This document shows positions 25,281 to 33,670 of a stretch of 64,000 nucleotides of DNA, piece after piece (positions within the stretch are counted from its first letter, which is position 1; each line of letters starts with the position of its first letter). The stretch lies in NCBI RefSeq assembly GCF_047302285.1, contig NZ_CP154845.1, positions 1,736,001-1,800,000 on the forward strand, read 5' to 3'. A model generated the notes under the pieces. That model ran no database searches. It saw only the letters and a program-made list of their open reading frames with translations, and was not told the DNA's origin. The position numbers and the translations under genes were made by a program. Source of the stretch: Robertmurraya sp047302285. GTDB taxonomy: Bacteria > Bacillota > Bacilli > Bacillales > Cytobacillaceae.

Positions 25281-26828
25281 ATGGACATCTATGAAAAGAT
25301 TAACGAGTTATATGATAAAAGGAGGGAGGTTGAGCTTGGTGGCGGTGATGAACGGATCGATAAGCAGCATGAGAAAGGGAAATTAACAGCTAGAGAACGG
25401 ATCGATTTGCTTGTGGACGAGGGGACATTCGTTGAATTAAACCCTTTCATAGAACATCGATCTCGAGATTTTGGGTTAGAAAATCAAAAGGGACCAGGTG
25501 ATGGTGTAGTAACAGGCTATGGAAAAGTGAATGGTCGTCCTATCTATCTATTTTCACAAGATTTTACAGTTTTTGGTGGAGCGTTAGGGGAAATGCATGC
25601 CAATAAAATTGCCAATGTGATGGATCTCGCCGCAAAAAATGGAGCTCCTTTTATTGGTCTAAATGATTCTGGTGGAGCAAGAATTCAAGAAGGGGTCGTT
25701 TCACTAGATGGGTATGGAAAAATCTTTTATCGCAATTCGATTTATTCAGGTGTTATTCCGCAAATTTCCGTCATCATGGGGCCTTGTGCAGGTGGTGCCG
25801 TATACTCTCCCGCAATAACGGACTTTGTATTTATGGTAGAAAAAACGAGCCAAATGTTTATTACCGGGCCAAAGGTGATTGAGACAGTGACTGGTGAGAA
25901 AATTTCTCCTGAAGATCTTGGTGGTGCAAAGGTGCATAATTCGATTAGTGGAAATGCTCATTTTCGCAGTGAGTCTGAAGAAGAGATCATTGAAAATGTG
26001 AGAGTATTATTAAGTTATTTACCGCAAAATAGTGAAGAAAAACCGAAGATATTAGAAGTAGATGAGGAAGATGATACCCGTCCGAATTTAACGGATTTGA
26101 TTCCTTTTGATGCAATCAGGCCCTATGATGTAAGGGTTGTCATTGAAGAAGTTGTCGATCGTGGTTCCTTCCTTGAGGTACACAAAGATTTTGCCCGAAA
26201 TATCGTGGTCGGTTTAGCGCGGGTAAAAGGGGAAGTGGTTGGCTTAGTCTGCAATCAGCCAAAAGTGATGGCTGGAGGGCTTGATATTGACTCATCTGAC
26301 AAAGCAGCTCGCTTTATTCGTTTCTGTGACAGCTTTAATATTCCGCTCATTACCTTTGAGGATGTGACAGGGTTTTTCCCAGGGATAAAACAGGAGCATG
26401 GGGGGATCATCCGTCATGGAGCGAAAATTCTTTATGCTTATTCAGAAGCAACGGTACCAAAGCTGACCGTGATTTTACGAAAAGCTTATGGTGGTGCTTA
26501 TGTTGCCTTAAATAGTAAATCGATTGGTGCTGACTTAGTGTTTGCTTGGCCAAACGCGGAAATTGCAGTGATGGGGCCACAGGGAGCGGCAAACATTATT
26601 TTTGCAAAAGAAATTCAAAATAGTGATAATCCAGAAGAGACGAGAGCAAAGAAGATTGAAGAATATCGGGAAAAATTTGCCAATCCGTATGTTGCAGCGA
26701 GTATGGGAATGGTCGATGATGTCATTGACCCAAGAGAAACTCGGATAAAAATCATTCAGTCGCTTGAGATGCTTCGTCATAAAAAGGAAGAACGTCCGTA
26801 TAAGAAGCATGGTAATATTCCTTTGTAA
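25281..26828 (+). CDS. yqjD: Acyl-CoA carboxyltransferase subunit (propionyl-CoA carboxylase beta type)
   Basis: About 515 residues with two crotonase-like carboxyltransferase halves (KGKLTARERIDLL, GPGDGVVTGYG, NDSGGARIQEG, GPCAGGAVYSPAITDF, later EDVTGFFPG, KAYGGAYVAL and WPNAEIAVMGPQGA). It transfers carboxyl between biotin and an acyl-CoA; beside mce, propionyl-CoA is the likely substrate. No biotin carboxylase or biotin carrier gene is in the window, so the partner must be elsewhere. ATG 25281 is five bases after the mce stop. Confidence 0.92.
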   Translation: MDIYEKINELYDKRREVELGGGDERIDKQHEKGKLTARERIDLLVDEGTFVELNPFIEHRSRDFGLENQKGPGDGVVTGYGKVNGRPIYLFSQDFTVFGGALGEMHANKIANVMDLAAKNGAPFIGLNDSGGARIQEGVVSLDGYGKIFYRNSIYSGVIPQISVIMGPCAGGAVYSPAITDFVFMVEKTSQMFITGPKVIETVTGEKISPEDLGGAKVHNSISGNAHFRSESEEEIIENVRVLLSYLPQNSEEKPKILEVDEEDDTRPNLTDLIPFDAIRPYDVRVVIEEVVDRGSFLEVHKDFARNIVVGLARVKGEVVGLVCNQPKVMAGGLDIDSSDKAARFIRFCDSFNIPLITFEDVTGFFPGIKQEHGGIIRHGAKILYAYSEATVPKLTVILRKAYGGAYVALNSKSIGADLVFAWPNAEIAVMGPQGAANIIFAKEIQNSDNPEETRAKKIEEYREKFANPYVAASMGMVDDVIDPRETRIKIIQSLEMLRHKKEERPYKKHGNIPL

Positions 26829-26836
26829 AGAAATAT

Positions 26837-26866
26837 TTGCCGATTCTTGGCAGAAAAAGCTATACT
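26837..26866 (+). promoter_or_regulatory. Candidate sigma-A promoter of the M20 peptidase gene
   Basis: TTGCCG (26837-26842), 18 bases, TATACT (26861-26866), about 35 bases before the ATG. Confidence 0.55.
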
Positions 26867-26900
26867 GAAGTAGGAAGATATACGAAAAGGAGATACATCA

Positions 26901-28022
26901 ATGATTAAAGAAGAAAGATTATTAAATGAATTTCTAGAGCTTGTACAAATTGATTCAGAAACAAAATACGAAACAGAAATTGCTAAAGTATTAAAGCAAA
27001 AATTTTCTGCTTTAGGTGTGGAAGTGTTTGAGGATGACACAACAGCAGTAACAGGACATGGTGCTGGGAACTTAGTTTGTACTCTTCCTGGAACAAAAGA
27101 TGGAGTCGATACAATTTATTTTACATCACATATGGATACGGTTGTCCCAGGTAAAGGTGTGAAGCCATCAATTAAGGATGGATATGTAGTCACAGATGGT
27201 ACGACGATCCTTGGAGCGGATGATAAAGCTGGATTAGCAGCTATGCTTGAAGTGATTCGAGTATTAAAGGAGCAAAATATTGCTCATGGTACAATCCAGT
27301 TTATTATTACGGCCGGAGAAGAATCTGGCTTAGTTGGTGCTAAGGTTCTTGACTCATCTTTGGTAACTGCTAAATTTGGATATGCTCTTGATAGCGATGG
27401 CAAGGTTGGGAATATCGTCGTTGCGGCACCTACACAAGCAAAGGTGAAAGCAACGATTTTAGGGAAAACCGCTCATGCAGGTGTGGCACCGGAAAAAGGA
27501 GTTTCGGCGATTACGATGGCAGCCAAGGCCATTGCCAAAATGCCATTAGGACGAATTGATGAAGAAACAACAGCCAATATTGGGTATTTCAAAGGTGAAG
27601 GTCCTACCAATATCGTTTGTGACCGTGTAGAAATTTTAGCAGAAGCACGTTCTCTTCTGACTGAAAAAATGGAAGCACAAGTTCAAAAGATGAAGGCTGC
27701 TTTTGAATCAGTTGCGTCTGAAATGGGTGGAAGTGCTGAAGTTGAGGTAGAAGTGATGTACCCAGGCTTTAAATATGGTGAAGGGGACCATGTCGTTGAA
27801 GTGGCACGTAAAGCAGCTGCGAAAATTGGCAGAAGCTCTGAGCTTTTAAAGAGCGGTGGGGGAAGTGATGCCAACGTCATTGCTGGATTTGGAATTCCGA
27901 CTGTCAACCTTGCTGTTGGATACGAGGAAATACATACGAAAAATGAACGGATGCCGATTGAAGAGCTAAACAAGCTTGCTGAAATGGTCATTGCCATTAT
28001 CGAAGAAGTTAGCCAAGGATAA
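26901..28022 (+). CDS. yqjE: M20-family peptidase, PepT-like (YqjE)
   Basis: 373 residues. Di-zinc peptidase marks: FTSHMDTVVPG (metal His and Asp), ILGADDKAGLAAML, ITAGEESGLVGA (catalytic Glu), the lid domain (KTAHAGVAPEKG) and late GGGSDANV and EEIHTKNE. Probably a cytoplasmic tripeptidase-like exopeptidase; the exact substrate cannot be read from sequence. It is a single-gene unit with its own promoter and terminator. Confidence 0.93.
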   Translation: MIKEERLLNEFLELVQIDSETKYETEIAKVLKQKFSALGVEVFEDDTTAVTGHGAGNLVCTLPGTKDGVDTIYFTSHMDTVVPGKGVKPSIKDGYVVTDGTTILGADDKAGLAAMLEVIRVLKEQNIAHGTIQFIITAGEESGLVGAKVLDSSLVTAKFGYALDSDGKVGNIVVAAPTQAKVKATILGKTAHAGVAPEKGVSAITMAAKAIAKMPLGRIDEETTANIGYFKGEGPTNIVCDRVEILAEARSLLTEKMEAQVQKMKAAFESVASEMGGSAEVEVEVMYPGFKYGEGDHVVEVARKAAAKIGRSSELLKSGGGSDANVIAGFGIPTVNLAVGYEEIHTKNERMPIEELNKLAEMVIAIIEEVSQG

Positions 28023-28029
28023 ACCTTCT

Positions 28030-28066
28030 TAAGAGAACCAGTGTTGTGGTTCTCTTATTACTTTTG
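28030..28066 (+). terminator. Rho-independent terminator after yqjE
   Basis: An 11-bp stem TAAGAGAACCA/TGGTTCTCTTA with a 6-base loop, then TTACTTTTG. Confidence 0.85.
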
Positions 28067-28138
28067 TACTAGGAATTTCACATAGACAAAGGGCCTATTT
28101 GGTGAGTACTATAGAGAGAGGAAGGTGAGGGGATACTC

Positions 28139-28612
28139 ATGCAAGATTCTAATAAATTGGTTGTATTTACAGTAGGAAATGAAGAATATGCGATTCCGAT
28201 TGAAAATGTTTTATCGATTGAAAAACTAGAAGGAATTACACCAATTCCCCATTTACCAGCTTATGTGAACGGGATTATGAAGGTCAGAGGCGAGTTGATT
28301 CCAGCCATCGATACAGAAAGGATTCTCTATAATCGTGAAATGGAATCAACTGATGCTGTACGCGTCATCGTCCTACATACAGATGATCTATCATTAGGGG
28401 TCCTTGTAAAAGAAGCAAAGGAAATCTTGGATATCCCATCTGAATTGATTAAGCAGGTAGGGTTGGTTGCTTACCAGAAAACGAGCTATTTTACTGGAGT
28501 TGCCAATCTAGATGGCCGACTGATTACCATTATCTCTCCAACTGTGTTAGTGAGAACACTGGACGGTATTAAGGAAATACAGGAATTTATGGAGAACGAG
28601 AAGCAAAAGTAG
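28139..28612 (+). CDS. CheW-like chemotaxis coupling protein (orphan)
   Basis: 157 residues made of one CheW domain (VVFTVGNEEYAIPIENVLSIEK, GIMKVRGELIPAIDTERIL, TGVANLDGRLITIISP). CheW couples chemoreceptors to the CheA kinase. No receptor or kinase gene is nearby, so this is an orphan copy. Its 3' end is repeated in decayed form at 29378, beyond a two-gene cassette on the other strand. Confidence 0.93.
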   Translation: MQDSNKLVVFTVGNEEYAIPIENVLSIEKLEGITPIPHLPAYVNGIMKVRGELIPAIDTERILYNREMESTDAVRVIVLHTDDLSLGVLVKEAKEILDIPSELIKQVGLVAYQKTSYFTGVANLDGRLITIISPTVLVRTLDGIKEIQEFMENEKQK

Positions 28613-28637
28613 CCTAATATTGGGCTACTTTTGTTTT
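28607..28637 (+). terminator. Terminator overlapping the cheW stop codon
   Basis: AAGTAGCC (28607-28614) pairs with GGCTACTT (28623-28630), then TTGTTTTG. The TAG stop is inside the first arm. Confidence 0.8.
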
Positions 28638-28648
28638 GTCATTACCCT

Positions 28649-29035
28649 CTATAATATTTTCGAATAGACGACCATTGTACTTGGAATTGATATTGCCATA
28701 ATACAAAAAAGGACGATGAGTACTTGAGTTGCATCTAATGTTAAGAACCCAAAAGAACCTGTAGATAGAAACAAAACAAATAATGAACCAAAAAGAATAA
28801 AATAGTTCACCGTCATGGACTTTCCCATAATTTCCTTGGCACGTTCATCTCTTGGGAAAATATGTGGTGAAAGATATGCAAAAAGTAACTGATTTATCCC
28901 AAGTGCGAGTAACATGATCGCAACTGGAAAACTCCCCTTTGTAACTTCTTCATAATTTAAATAGATCCCCATGATCGTAAATAAAATCCCTAAACATAAA
29001 TGGGTGATTTGATTTGATTTTTTAAATCCAACCAT
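28649..29035 (-). CDS. Four-helix membrane protein paired with an HTH regulator
   Basis: 128 residues with four membrane segments (about 11-25, 36-53, 76-93 and 103-122) and a short conserved-looking loop FPRDERAKEIMGKS. It resembles small membrane proteins encoded beside XRE-type regulators in Bacillus, whose role is unknown. GAGGAGG lies inside the end of the upstream HTH gene, two bases separate the genes, so they are translationally linked. Confidence 0.8.
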   Translation of the reverse strand: MVGFKKSNQITHLCLGILFTIMGIYLNYEEVTKGSFPVAIMLLALGINQLLFAYLSPHIFPRDERAKEIMGKSMTVNYFILFGSLFVLFLSTGSFGFLTLDATQVLIVLFCIMAISIPSTMVVYSKIL

Positions 29036-29037
29036 AG

Positions 29038-29235
29038 TTATTCCTCCTCATAAGTAAAAATTTCTTCAATTTGACAATTGAATACTCTTGCAAGTTTGAA
29101 AGCAAGCGTTATAGATGGATTATACCGTTCCTTTTCAAGCGAAATGATCGTTTGTCTTGAAACTTCTAATCGTTCAGCTAATTCATCCTGAGTTAAGTTA
29201 TGAATTGCACGCAAATCCCTAATATTATTTTTCAC
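29038..29235 (-). CDS. XRE-family helix-turn-helix regulator
   Basis: About 65 residues, almost only one HTH: NLTQDELAERLEVSRQTIISLEKERYNPS, with FNCQIEEIF at the end, as in small Cro/C1-type regulators of the YozG/YvaO kind. I take GTG 29235 (KNNIRDLR start, GGGTGA upstream) over GTG 29247. Three copies of a 16-base operator-like repeat lie just upstream, suggesting it represses its own operon. Confidence 0.88.
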   Translation of the reverse strand: MKNNIRDLRAIHNLTQDELAERLEVSRQTIISLEKERYNPSITLAFKLARVFNCQIEEIFTYEEE

Positions 29236-29251
29236 TATATCACCCACATAA

Positions 29252-29317
29252 GTAAAGTTAACTTTACGTTAAGTCTACTTTACATTGTTTTCTCGCTATA
29301 AGTCAAGTTAACTTTAC
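29252..29317. promoter_or_regulatory. Three operator-like repeats upstream of the HTH gene
   Basis: GTAAAGTTAACTTTAC (29252-29267) is a perfect 16-base palindrome. It is directly followed by GTTAAGTCTACTTTAC (29268-29283), and a third copy GTCAAGTTAACTTTAC lies at 29302-29317. All share the half site CTTTAC. The arrangement suits cooperative autorepression by the adjacent XRE protein. Confidence 0.75.
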
Positions 29318-29377
29318 ATTTTTAGTAACTTTTGTGGAAATGACTTATGAACTTTTATTGAAAGGAAAGCCACGAAC

Positions 29378-29501
29378 GTTGCCATTCTAGATGACCAACT
29401 AATCTCCAACTATGTTAGTGATATTACTCGATGTTGTAAAAGAAACACAGGAATATATGGAGAACGAAGCACAGAAAGCTGATTCCAAAAGTCATAGTTA
29501 A
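29378..29501 (+). pseudogene. Decayed 3' end of a second cheW
   Basis: The DNA matches the end of the intact cheW at 28139: GTTGCCATTCTAGATGACC for GTTGCCAATCTAGATGGCC, CTCCAACTATGTTAGTGA for CTCCAACTGTGTTAGTGA, and ACAGGAATATATGGAGAACGA for ACAGGAATTTATGGAGAACGA. Small deletions break the frame. It ends in a short divergent tail and its own terminator. The 5' part is missing, cut off where the HTH/membrane cassette region begins. Confidence 0.85.
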
Positions 29502-29525
29502 TAACTTTTGGGATCAGTTTTTTTA
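29478..29525 (+). terminator. Terminator of the cheW remnant
   Basis: CTGATTCCAAAAGT pairs with ACTTTTGGGATCAG, followed by eight T. Confidence 0.85.
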
Positions 29526-29594
29526 TTGTCCAAGAATTTATAAATTCCCTCGACTTAATGTTCTTATAAACGGTAGGAGTATCGGTATGAAACA

Positions 29595-29778
29595 TAACAG
29601 GAAAAATTCCGCTTAATGAGCAGGCATCATGAAAAAGAGCCGAAATAACAGGAAAATTTCCTGCTATTCACTGAAAAAATGCCAAAATAAACGATTTTGC
29701 TCTCCATAAGCGGAAAATCTTCCGTTATTTCCCCTAACAGGGAGTCCATTGAGGATACAACAGGAAAAATTCCGCTTA
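29595..29778. repeat. 184-bp composite intergenic repeat, copy A
   Basis: Four related 21-base units: 29595 (TAACAGGAAAAATTCCGCTTA), 29646, 29707 (inverted orientation, TAAGCGGAAAATCTTCCGTTA) and 29758. Start-to-start distances are 51, 61 and 51. Each unit has a small GGAA...TTCC dyad. The bases between units also match copy B at 59020-59203. No coding capacity. The stretch from 29526 to 29990 otherwise shows nothing I can identify. Confidence 0.85.
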
Positions 29779-29996
29779 AGGGTGAGAGATGTTAGGATCG
29801 AATGAGACAAACCGAAGCTCCCAACATTTTGTAGGAGTTTTTTTCAGAAAACTTTCTATTGTATATATAGTTAGTACATTGAAATGATCAGAATTCAAAA
29901 AATTCCAAAAAAAATTCACATATAATGTGTAGGTTTGTTTCAAAATTATGGAATGATGAGAGTAGTGCTAGTCGATAAAGTGTAAGTAGTGAAACA

Positions 29997-30305
29997 GTCT
30001 TTATAAAAATTCCCTTTTATTATTTCATTTTTAATTTTCTTAATAAAAAAACAAGAGAAAATTCGAGAAAAGAGCGGGAAAGCTTTTCAAAGATATTAAA
30101 TTCCACTCAAGATACAATTAACGGAATTAATACGATAAAAGTTTTTAGTAAAGAGTCTTTTTTTACGAGAATGTTTGCTCGAAAGCTTGATCATCATTTT
30201 CGTTTTGTTCAGCATCATCTTTTTTTTCAATGTAAATTAAAAGTTGAAGGGGAGCTTATCACGCTCTTCTTTTTTATGCCGATAAACGAACGTGTGCTAA
30301 AATAA
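29997..30305 (+). pseudogene. Fragment of an ABC exporter membrane domain
   Basis: An open frame of about 102 codons without a proper start reads like the cytoplasmic loop of an ABC exporter: a hydrophobic run, NKKTRENSRKERESFSKILN, then STQDTINGINTIKVFSKES, the usual 'xxGIxxIKxFxxE' region. The similarity ends around 30236. No nucleotide-binding domain follows and yqjH starts at 30343, so this is a remnant of a deleted transporter gene. Confidence 0.7.
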
Positions 30306-30342
30306 ACCTATACGAATCTCTATTCTTGGAAGTGTTGACGGG

Positions 30343-31617
30343 ATGAAAAACATGTATCCGAAAAATGGTCGCGTGATCTTGCATGTGGATATGAATAGCT
30401 TCTATGCCTCGGTGGAAATGGCTTATGATCCTTCATTGAAAGGAAAGCCTTTAGCGATTGCAGGGAATCCTGAGGAAAGACGGGGAATCATTGTTACTTG
30501 TAGTTATGAGGCGAGGAAATTTGGTGTGAAGACGACAATGCCCCTATGGGAGGCAAAAAAACTTTGTCCGCAGTTGATCGTGAAAAAACCAAATTTTGAT
30601 CGGTACCGAGCAGCTTCGATGGGTATGTTTGAGCTATTGAATCAATTTTCTAAGCTTGTGGAGCCTGTATCGATTGATGAAGGCTATATGGACATAACAG
30701 AAAGCTATGAATTAGGAACGCCACTTGAAATTGCCGAGCAAATTCAAAAGCGCCTCATTCGTCAGCTTGATTTGCCATGTAGTATCGGCATTGCTCCGAA
30801 TAAGTTTCTAGCCAAAATGGCTTCAGATATGAAGAAGCCTTTAGGGATTACCGTCTTAAGAAAAAGGGATATTCCAACTGTGCTTTGGCCGATGGAGGCA
30901 GGGGAAATGCATGGGGTTGGCAAGAAGACAGCGGAGAAATTAAAAGGAATAGGGATTTACACGATCGGGGATTTAGCAAAAGGAAATGAAATTCAGCTTA
31001 AAGCCTTACTAGGGATCAATGGAATCCGTTTAAAAGAAAGAGCAAATGGGAACGACAATCGCCCCGTTGACCCTGATGCTATCTCAGATTTTAAAAGTAT
31101 TGGAAATTCGACAACATTGCCAAAAGACATTTCCAATCAGCAGGAACTTTTTCGTGTGTTAGAAGGGTTGGCAGAAAAGGTATCCGTACGCTTGAAACGG
31201 AAAAAAGTCATGGCGACGTCATTAGGAATTACGATTCGTTATAAGGATCGAAAAACGGTGACGAGAAGTAAGAAATTATTGAATCCCGTTTCTGCACAAG
31301 ATGAAATTTTACAATTAGCGAAGCAAATGCTTGTTTCAAACTGGACAGGGGATGCTGTTCGCCTTTTAGGGATTACAGGGACAGATTTAGTGGAACATGA
31401 TCATGCCGTGAAACAGCTCGACCTTTTTTCTTATGAAAAGGATGCGAAAAAGGAGCCGCTAATAGAAACAGTATCAAAGCTAAAGGAAAAATTCGGGGCC
31501 CACATCATCGAGCAGGCTAGCCATCTTTCCCATGAGCAGAAACGCCAGATTGGAACGGAAACGAGTTTCAATAAAGATTTTCTGCAAATCGAAAAAAGGA
31601 AAAAGGATTCTCAATAG
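30343..31617 (+). CDS. yqjH: Y-family DNA polymerase IV (YqjH, PolY1)
   Basis: 424 residues. Catalytic carboxylates in VILHVDMNSFYASVE and PVSIDEGYMDI, thumb-region GVGKKTAEKL, little-finger domain, and a sliding-clamp motif QLDLFSYE near residue 363. It performs translesion synthesis. GGAAGTG precedes ATG 30343. Position before gndA is as in B. subtilis. No LexA box is seen upstream, unlike uvrX at 50865. Confidence 0.95.
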   Translation: MKNMYPKNGRVILHVDMNSFYASVEMAYDPSLKGKPLAIAGNPEERRGIIVTCSYEARKFGVKTTMPLWEAKKLCPQLIVKKPNFDRYRAASMGMFELLNQFSKLVEPVSIDEGYMDITESYELGTPLEIAEQIQKRLIRQLDLPCSIGIAPNKFLAKMASDMKKPLGITVLRKRDIPTVLWPMEAGEMHGVGKKTAEKLKGIGIYTIGDLAKGNEIQLKALLGINGIRLKERANGNDNRPVDPDAISDFKSIGNSTTLPKDISNQQELFRVLEGLAEKVSVRLKRKKVMATSLGITIRYKDRKTVTRSKKLLNPVSAQDEILQLAKQMLVSNWTGDAVRLLGITGTDLVEHDHAVKQLDLFSYEKDAKKEPLIETVSKLKEKFGAHIIEQASHLSHEQKRQIGTETSFNKDFLQIEKRKKDSQ

Positions 31618-31750
31618 GCTTATTTTTCAGCAACTTTATGACAAACTAATGATAGGAATCTTATATTTTTGCATCTTTGCGTATTTCTTGCTAAAGTAAA
31701 GTGGATTCACGATGCAATCGTATTTCAAGGTAAGAAGGGAAGTAACAAGA

Positions 31751-33160
31751 ATGACAAAACAACAATTTGGTGTAATGGGACTCGCCGTAATGGGAAAAAA
31801 CCTAGCGATGAATATTGAAAGCAGAGGATATTCCGTTTCTGTTTACAATCGTTCGCGTGAAAAAACGGATGAGATGCTAAAGGAAGTAGAAGGCCGCAAT
31901 TTCGTTGGTACATATACAATTGAAGAGTTCGTAGAGTCACTAGAAAAACCACGTAAAATTATGTTAATGGTTAAAGCGGGTGGACCTACAGATGCGACAA
32001 TTGAACAATTAAAGCCTCATTTAGAAAAAGGGGATATTTTAATCGATGGAGGAAACACTTTCTTCGTTGATACGCAAAGACGTAATAAGGAATTAAGTGA
32101 GCTTGGCATTCATTTCATCGGAACAGGAGTTTCTGGTGGAGAAGAGGGTGCTTTAAAGGGACCTTCGATCATGCCTGGTGGGCAAAAAGAAGCGTATGAA
32201 TTAGTTGCACCTATTTTTAAAGATATTTCGGCAAAAGTAAATGATGAGCCTTGTACGACTTATATTGGCCCAGATGGTGCAGGTCACTATGTCAAAATGG
32301 TTCACAACGGAATCGAATATGGAGATATGCAGCTTATTTCTGAGTCCTACTTTTTATTAAAAAATGTCCTAGGACTTACTGCAGAAGAGCTTCATGAAGT
32401 GTTTGCTGATTGGAATAAGGGAGAGCTTGATAGCTACTTAATCGAAATAACAGCAGATATCTTCAAGAAAAAGGATGATGAAACAGGAAAACCAATGGTT
32501 GATGTCATCCTTGATACAGCAGGTCAAAAAGGAACGGGTAAATGGACAAGCCAAAGTGCTCTTGACTTAGGTGTTCCACTGCCAATTATTACAGAGTCTG
32601 TGTTCGCTCGTTTCATTTCAGCGATGAAGGATGAGCGTGTGGCAGCAAGTAAAGTATTAAATGGCCCTGAAGTAAAGCCGTTCTCAGGTGACCGAGCAAG
32701 CTTTATCGAGTCCGTTCGTAAGGCACTTTACATGAGCAAAATTTGTTCTTATGCACAAGGATTTGCACAAATGAGAGCAGCTTCTGAAGAATACAATTGG
32801 GATTTACAATACGGAGATATTGCCATGATTTTCCGTGGTGGCTGTATTATCCGTGCTCAATTCTTACAAAAGATTAAAGATGCCTATGATAGAGAAGCAG
32901 GTCTAAAGAATCTTCTTCTTGATCCATATTTCAAGGAAATCGTCGAAAGCTATCAATACGCTTTACGTGAGATTATCGCAGTAGCCGTTCAAAACGGAAT
33001 TCCGGTTCCATGTTTCTCAGCCGCATTATCTTACTACGATAGTTACAGAACTGAAACATTACCAGCTAACCTACTTCAAGCACAACGTGATTACTTTGGT
33101 GCTCATACGTATCAACGTGTTGACAAAGAAGGTATTTTCCATACGGAATGGCTGGATTAA
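31751..33160 (+). CDS. gndA: 6-phosphogluconate dehydrogenase, decarboxylating
   Basis: 469 residues from ATG 31751 (AAGGGAAG upstream). NADP-binding FGVMGLAVMGKNLAMN, LIDGGNTFF, the signature GAGHYVKMVHNGIEYGDMQ and the late RAQRDYFGAHTYQR are visible. It oxidises 6-phosphogluconate to ribulose-5-phosphate in the pentose phosphate pathway. zwf, the first enzyme of that pathway, is now 5 kb away on the other strand because the TasA-like island and remnants separate them. Confidence 0.97.
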   Translation: MTKQQFGVMGLAVMGKNLAMNIESRGYSVSVYNRSREKTDEMLKEVEGRNFVGTYTIEEFVESLEKPRKIMLMVKAGGPTDATIEQLKPHLEKGDILIDGGNTFFVDTQRRNKELSELGIHFIGTGVSGGEEGALKGPSIMPGGQKEAYELVAPIFKDISAKVNDEPCTTYIGPDGAGHYVKMVHNGIEYGDMQLISESYFLLKNVLGLTAEELHEVFADWNKGELDSYLIEITADIFKKKDDETGKPMVDVILDTAGQKGTGKWTSQSALDLGVPLPIITESVFARFISAMKDERVAASKVLNGPEVKPFSGDRASFIESVRKALYMSKICSYAQGFAQMRAASEEYNWDLQYGDIAMIFRGGCIIRAQFLQKIKDAYDREAGLKNLLLDPYFKEIVESYQYALREIIAVAVQNGIPVPCFSAALSYYDSYRTETLPANLLQAQRDYFGAHTYQRVDKEGIFHTEWLD

Positions 33161-33174
33161 TATCAATAAACACG

Positions 33175-33204
33175 AACAGCTCAATTTGATTGGGCTGTTT
33201 TTTG
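33175..33204 (+). terminator. Terminator of gndA
   Basis: AACAGCTCAAT pairs with ATTGGGCTGTT (33189-33199), then TTTTTGG. Confidence 0.85.
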
Positions 33205-33330
33205 GTGTAGTTTTTAAAATTTAATCGATAATATGGAAATAACTTCTATATTAGGCTATGCTAGATTCATAGTTTAACCTAGCTTGAAAGATTATCGGGG
33301 GACAATTCACTTGATGGGTGGGGAGAGGAC

Positions 33331-33474
33331 ATGCTCGTAATATTCGTGGTTGTTATATTAATCGTTTTCTTATTTGATTTTGCTAAAATGAGGGGGCAGA
33401 ATCAAACTTTAATCGATCAAAACAAAAAAATCATCGCCTTGTTGGAGGAAATGAGAGAGCAGAAAAAGAACTAG
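33331..33474 (+). CDS. Small membrane protein with a charged helical tail
   Basis: 47 residues: MLVIFVVVILIVFLFDFA forms one membrane segment, followed by a short amphipathic, coiled-coil-like tail (LIDQNKKIIALLEEMREQ). GGGGAGAGG precedes the ATG, so translation is likely. I do not recognise the family. It lies upstream of the second TasA-like set but before its SinR-like sites. Confidence 0.65.
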   Translation: MLVIFVVVILIVFLFDFAKMRGQNQTLIDQNKKIIALLEEMREQKKN

Positions 33475-33615
33475 GCGTGATTTTGTTAAGTTTTTTCTAA
33501 GAAAAAATTTGAACTGCTAGGCTGGACGCTTAGTAGTTTTTTTAATGTCATTTTTACTATTTAGAACATTAGGACTTGTATAACGAACAAAACAAGCTTA
33601 TACTTTTGTTATATT

Positions 33616-33643
33616 GTTCTTAGTAAAGAACTTAATGTTCTTT
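33616..33643. promoter_or_regulatory. SinR-like operator of the second TasA-like cluster
   Basis: GTTCTTAGTAAAGAAC (33616-33631) is an inverted repeat of the same kind as at 2912, followed by a half site GTTCTTT (33637-33643). The spacing from palindrome to extra half site is five bases here and three at the first locus. Confidence 0.68.
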
Positions 33644-33670
33644 GTCATTTTTAAATTTAAAGGGGGGCTT

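Noticed and set aside
29595..29778. Four short 21-bp repeats separated by 30-40 bases, CRISPR-like at first sight
   Set aside because: One unit is inverted, and the 'spacers' are homologous between the two genomic copies; no cas gene is present.
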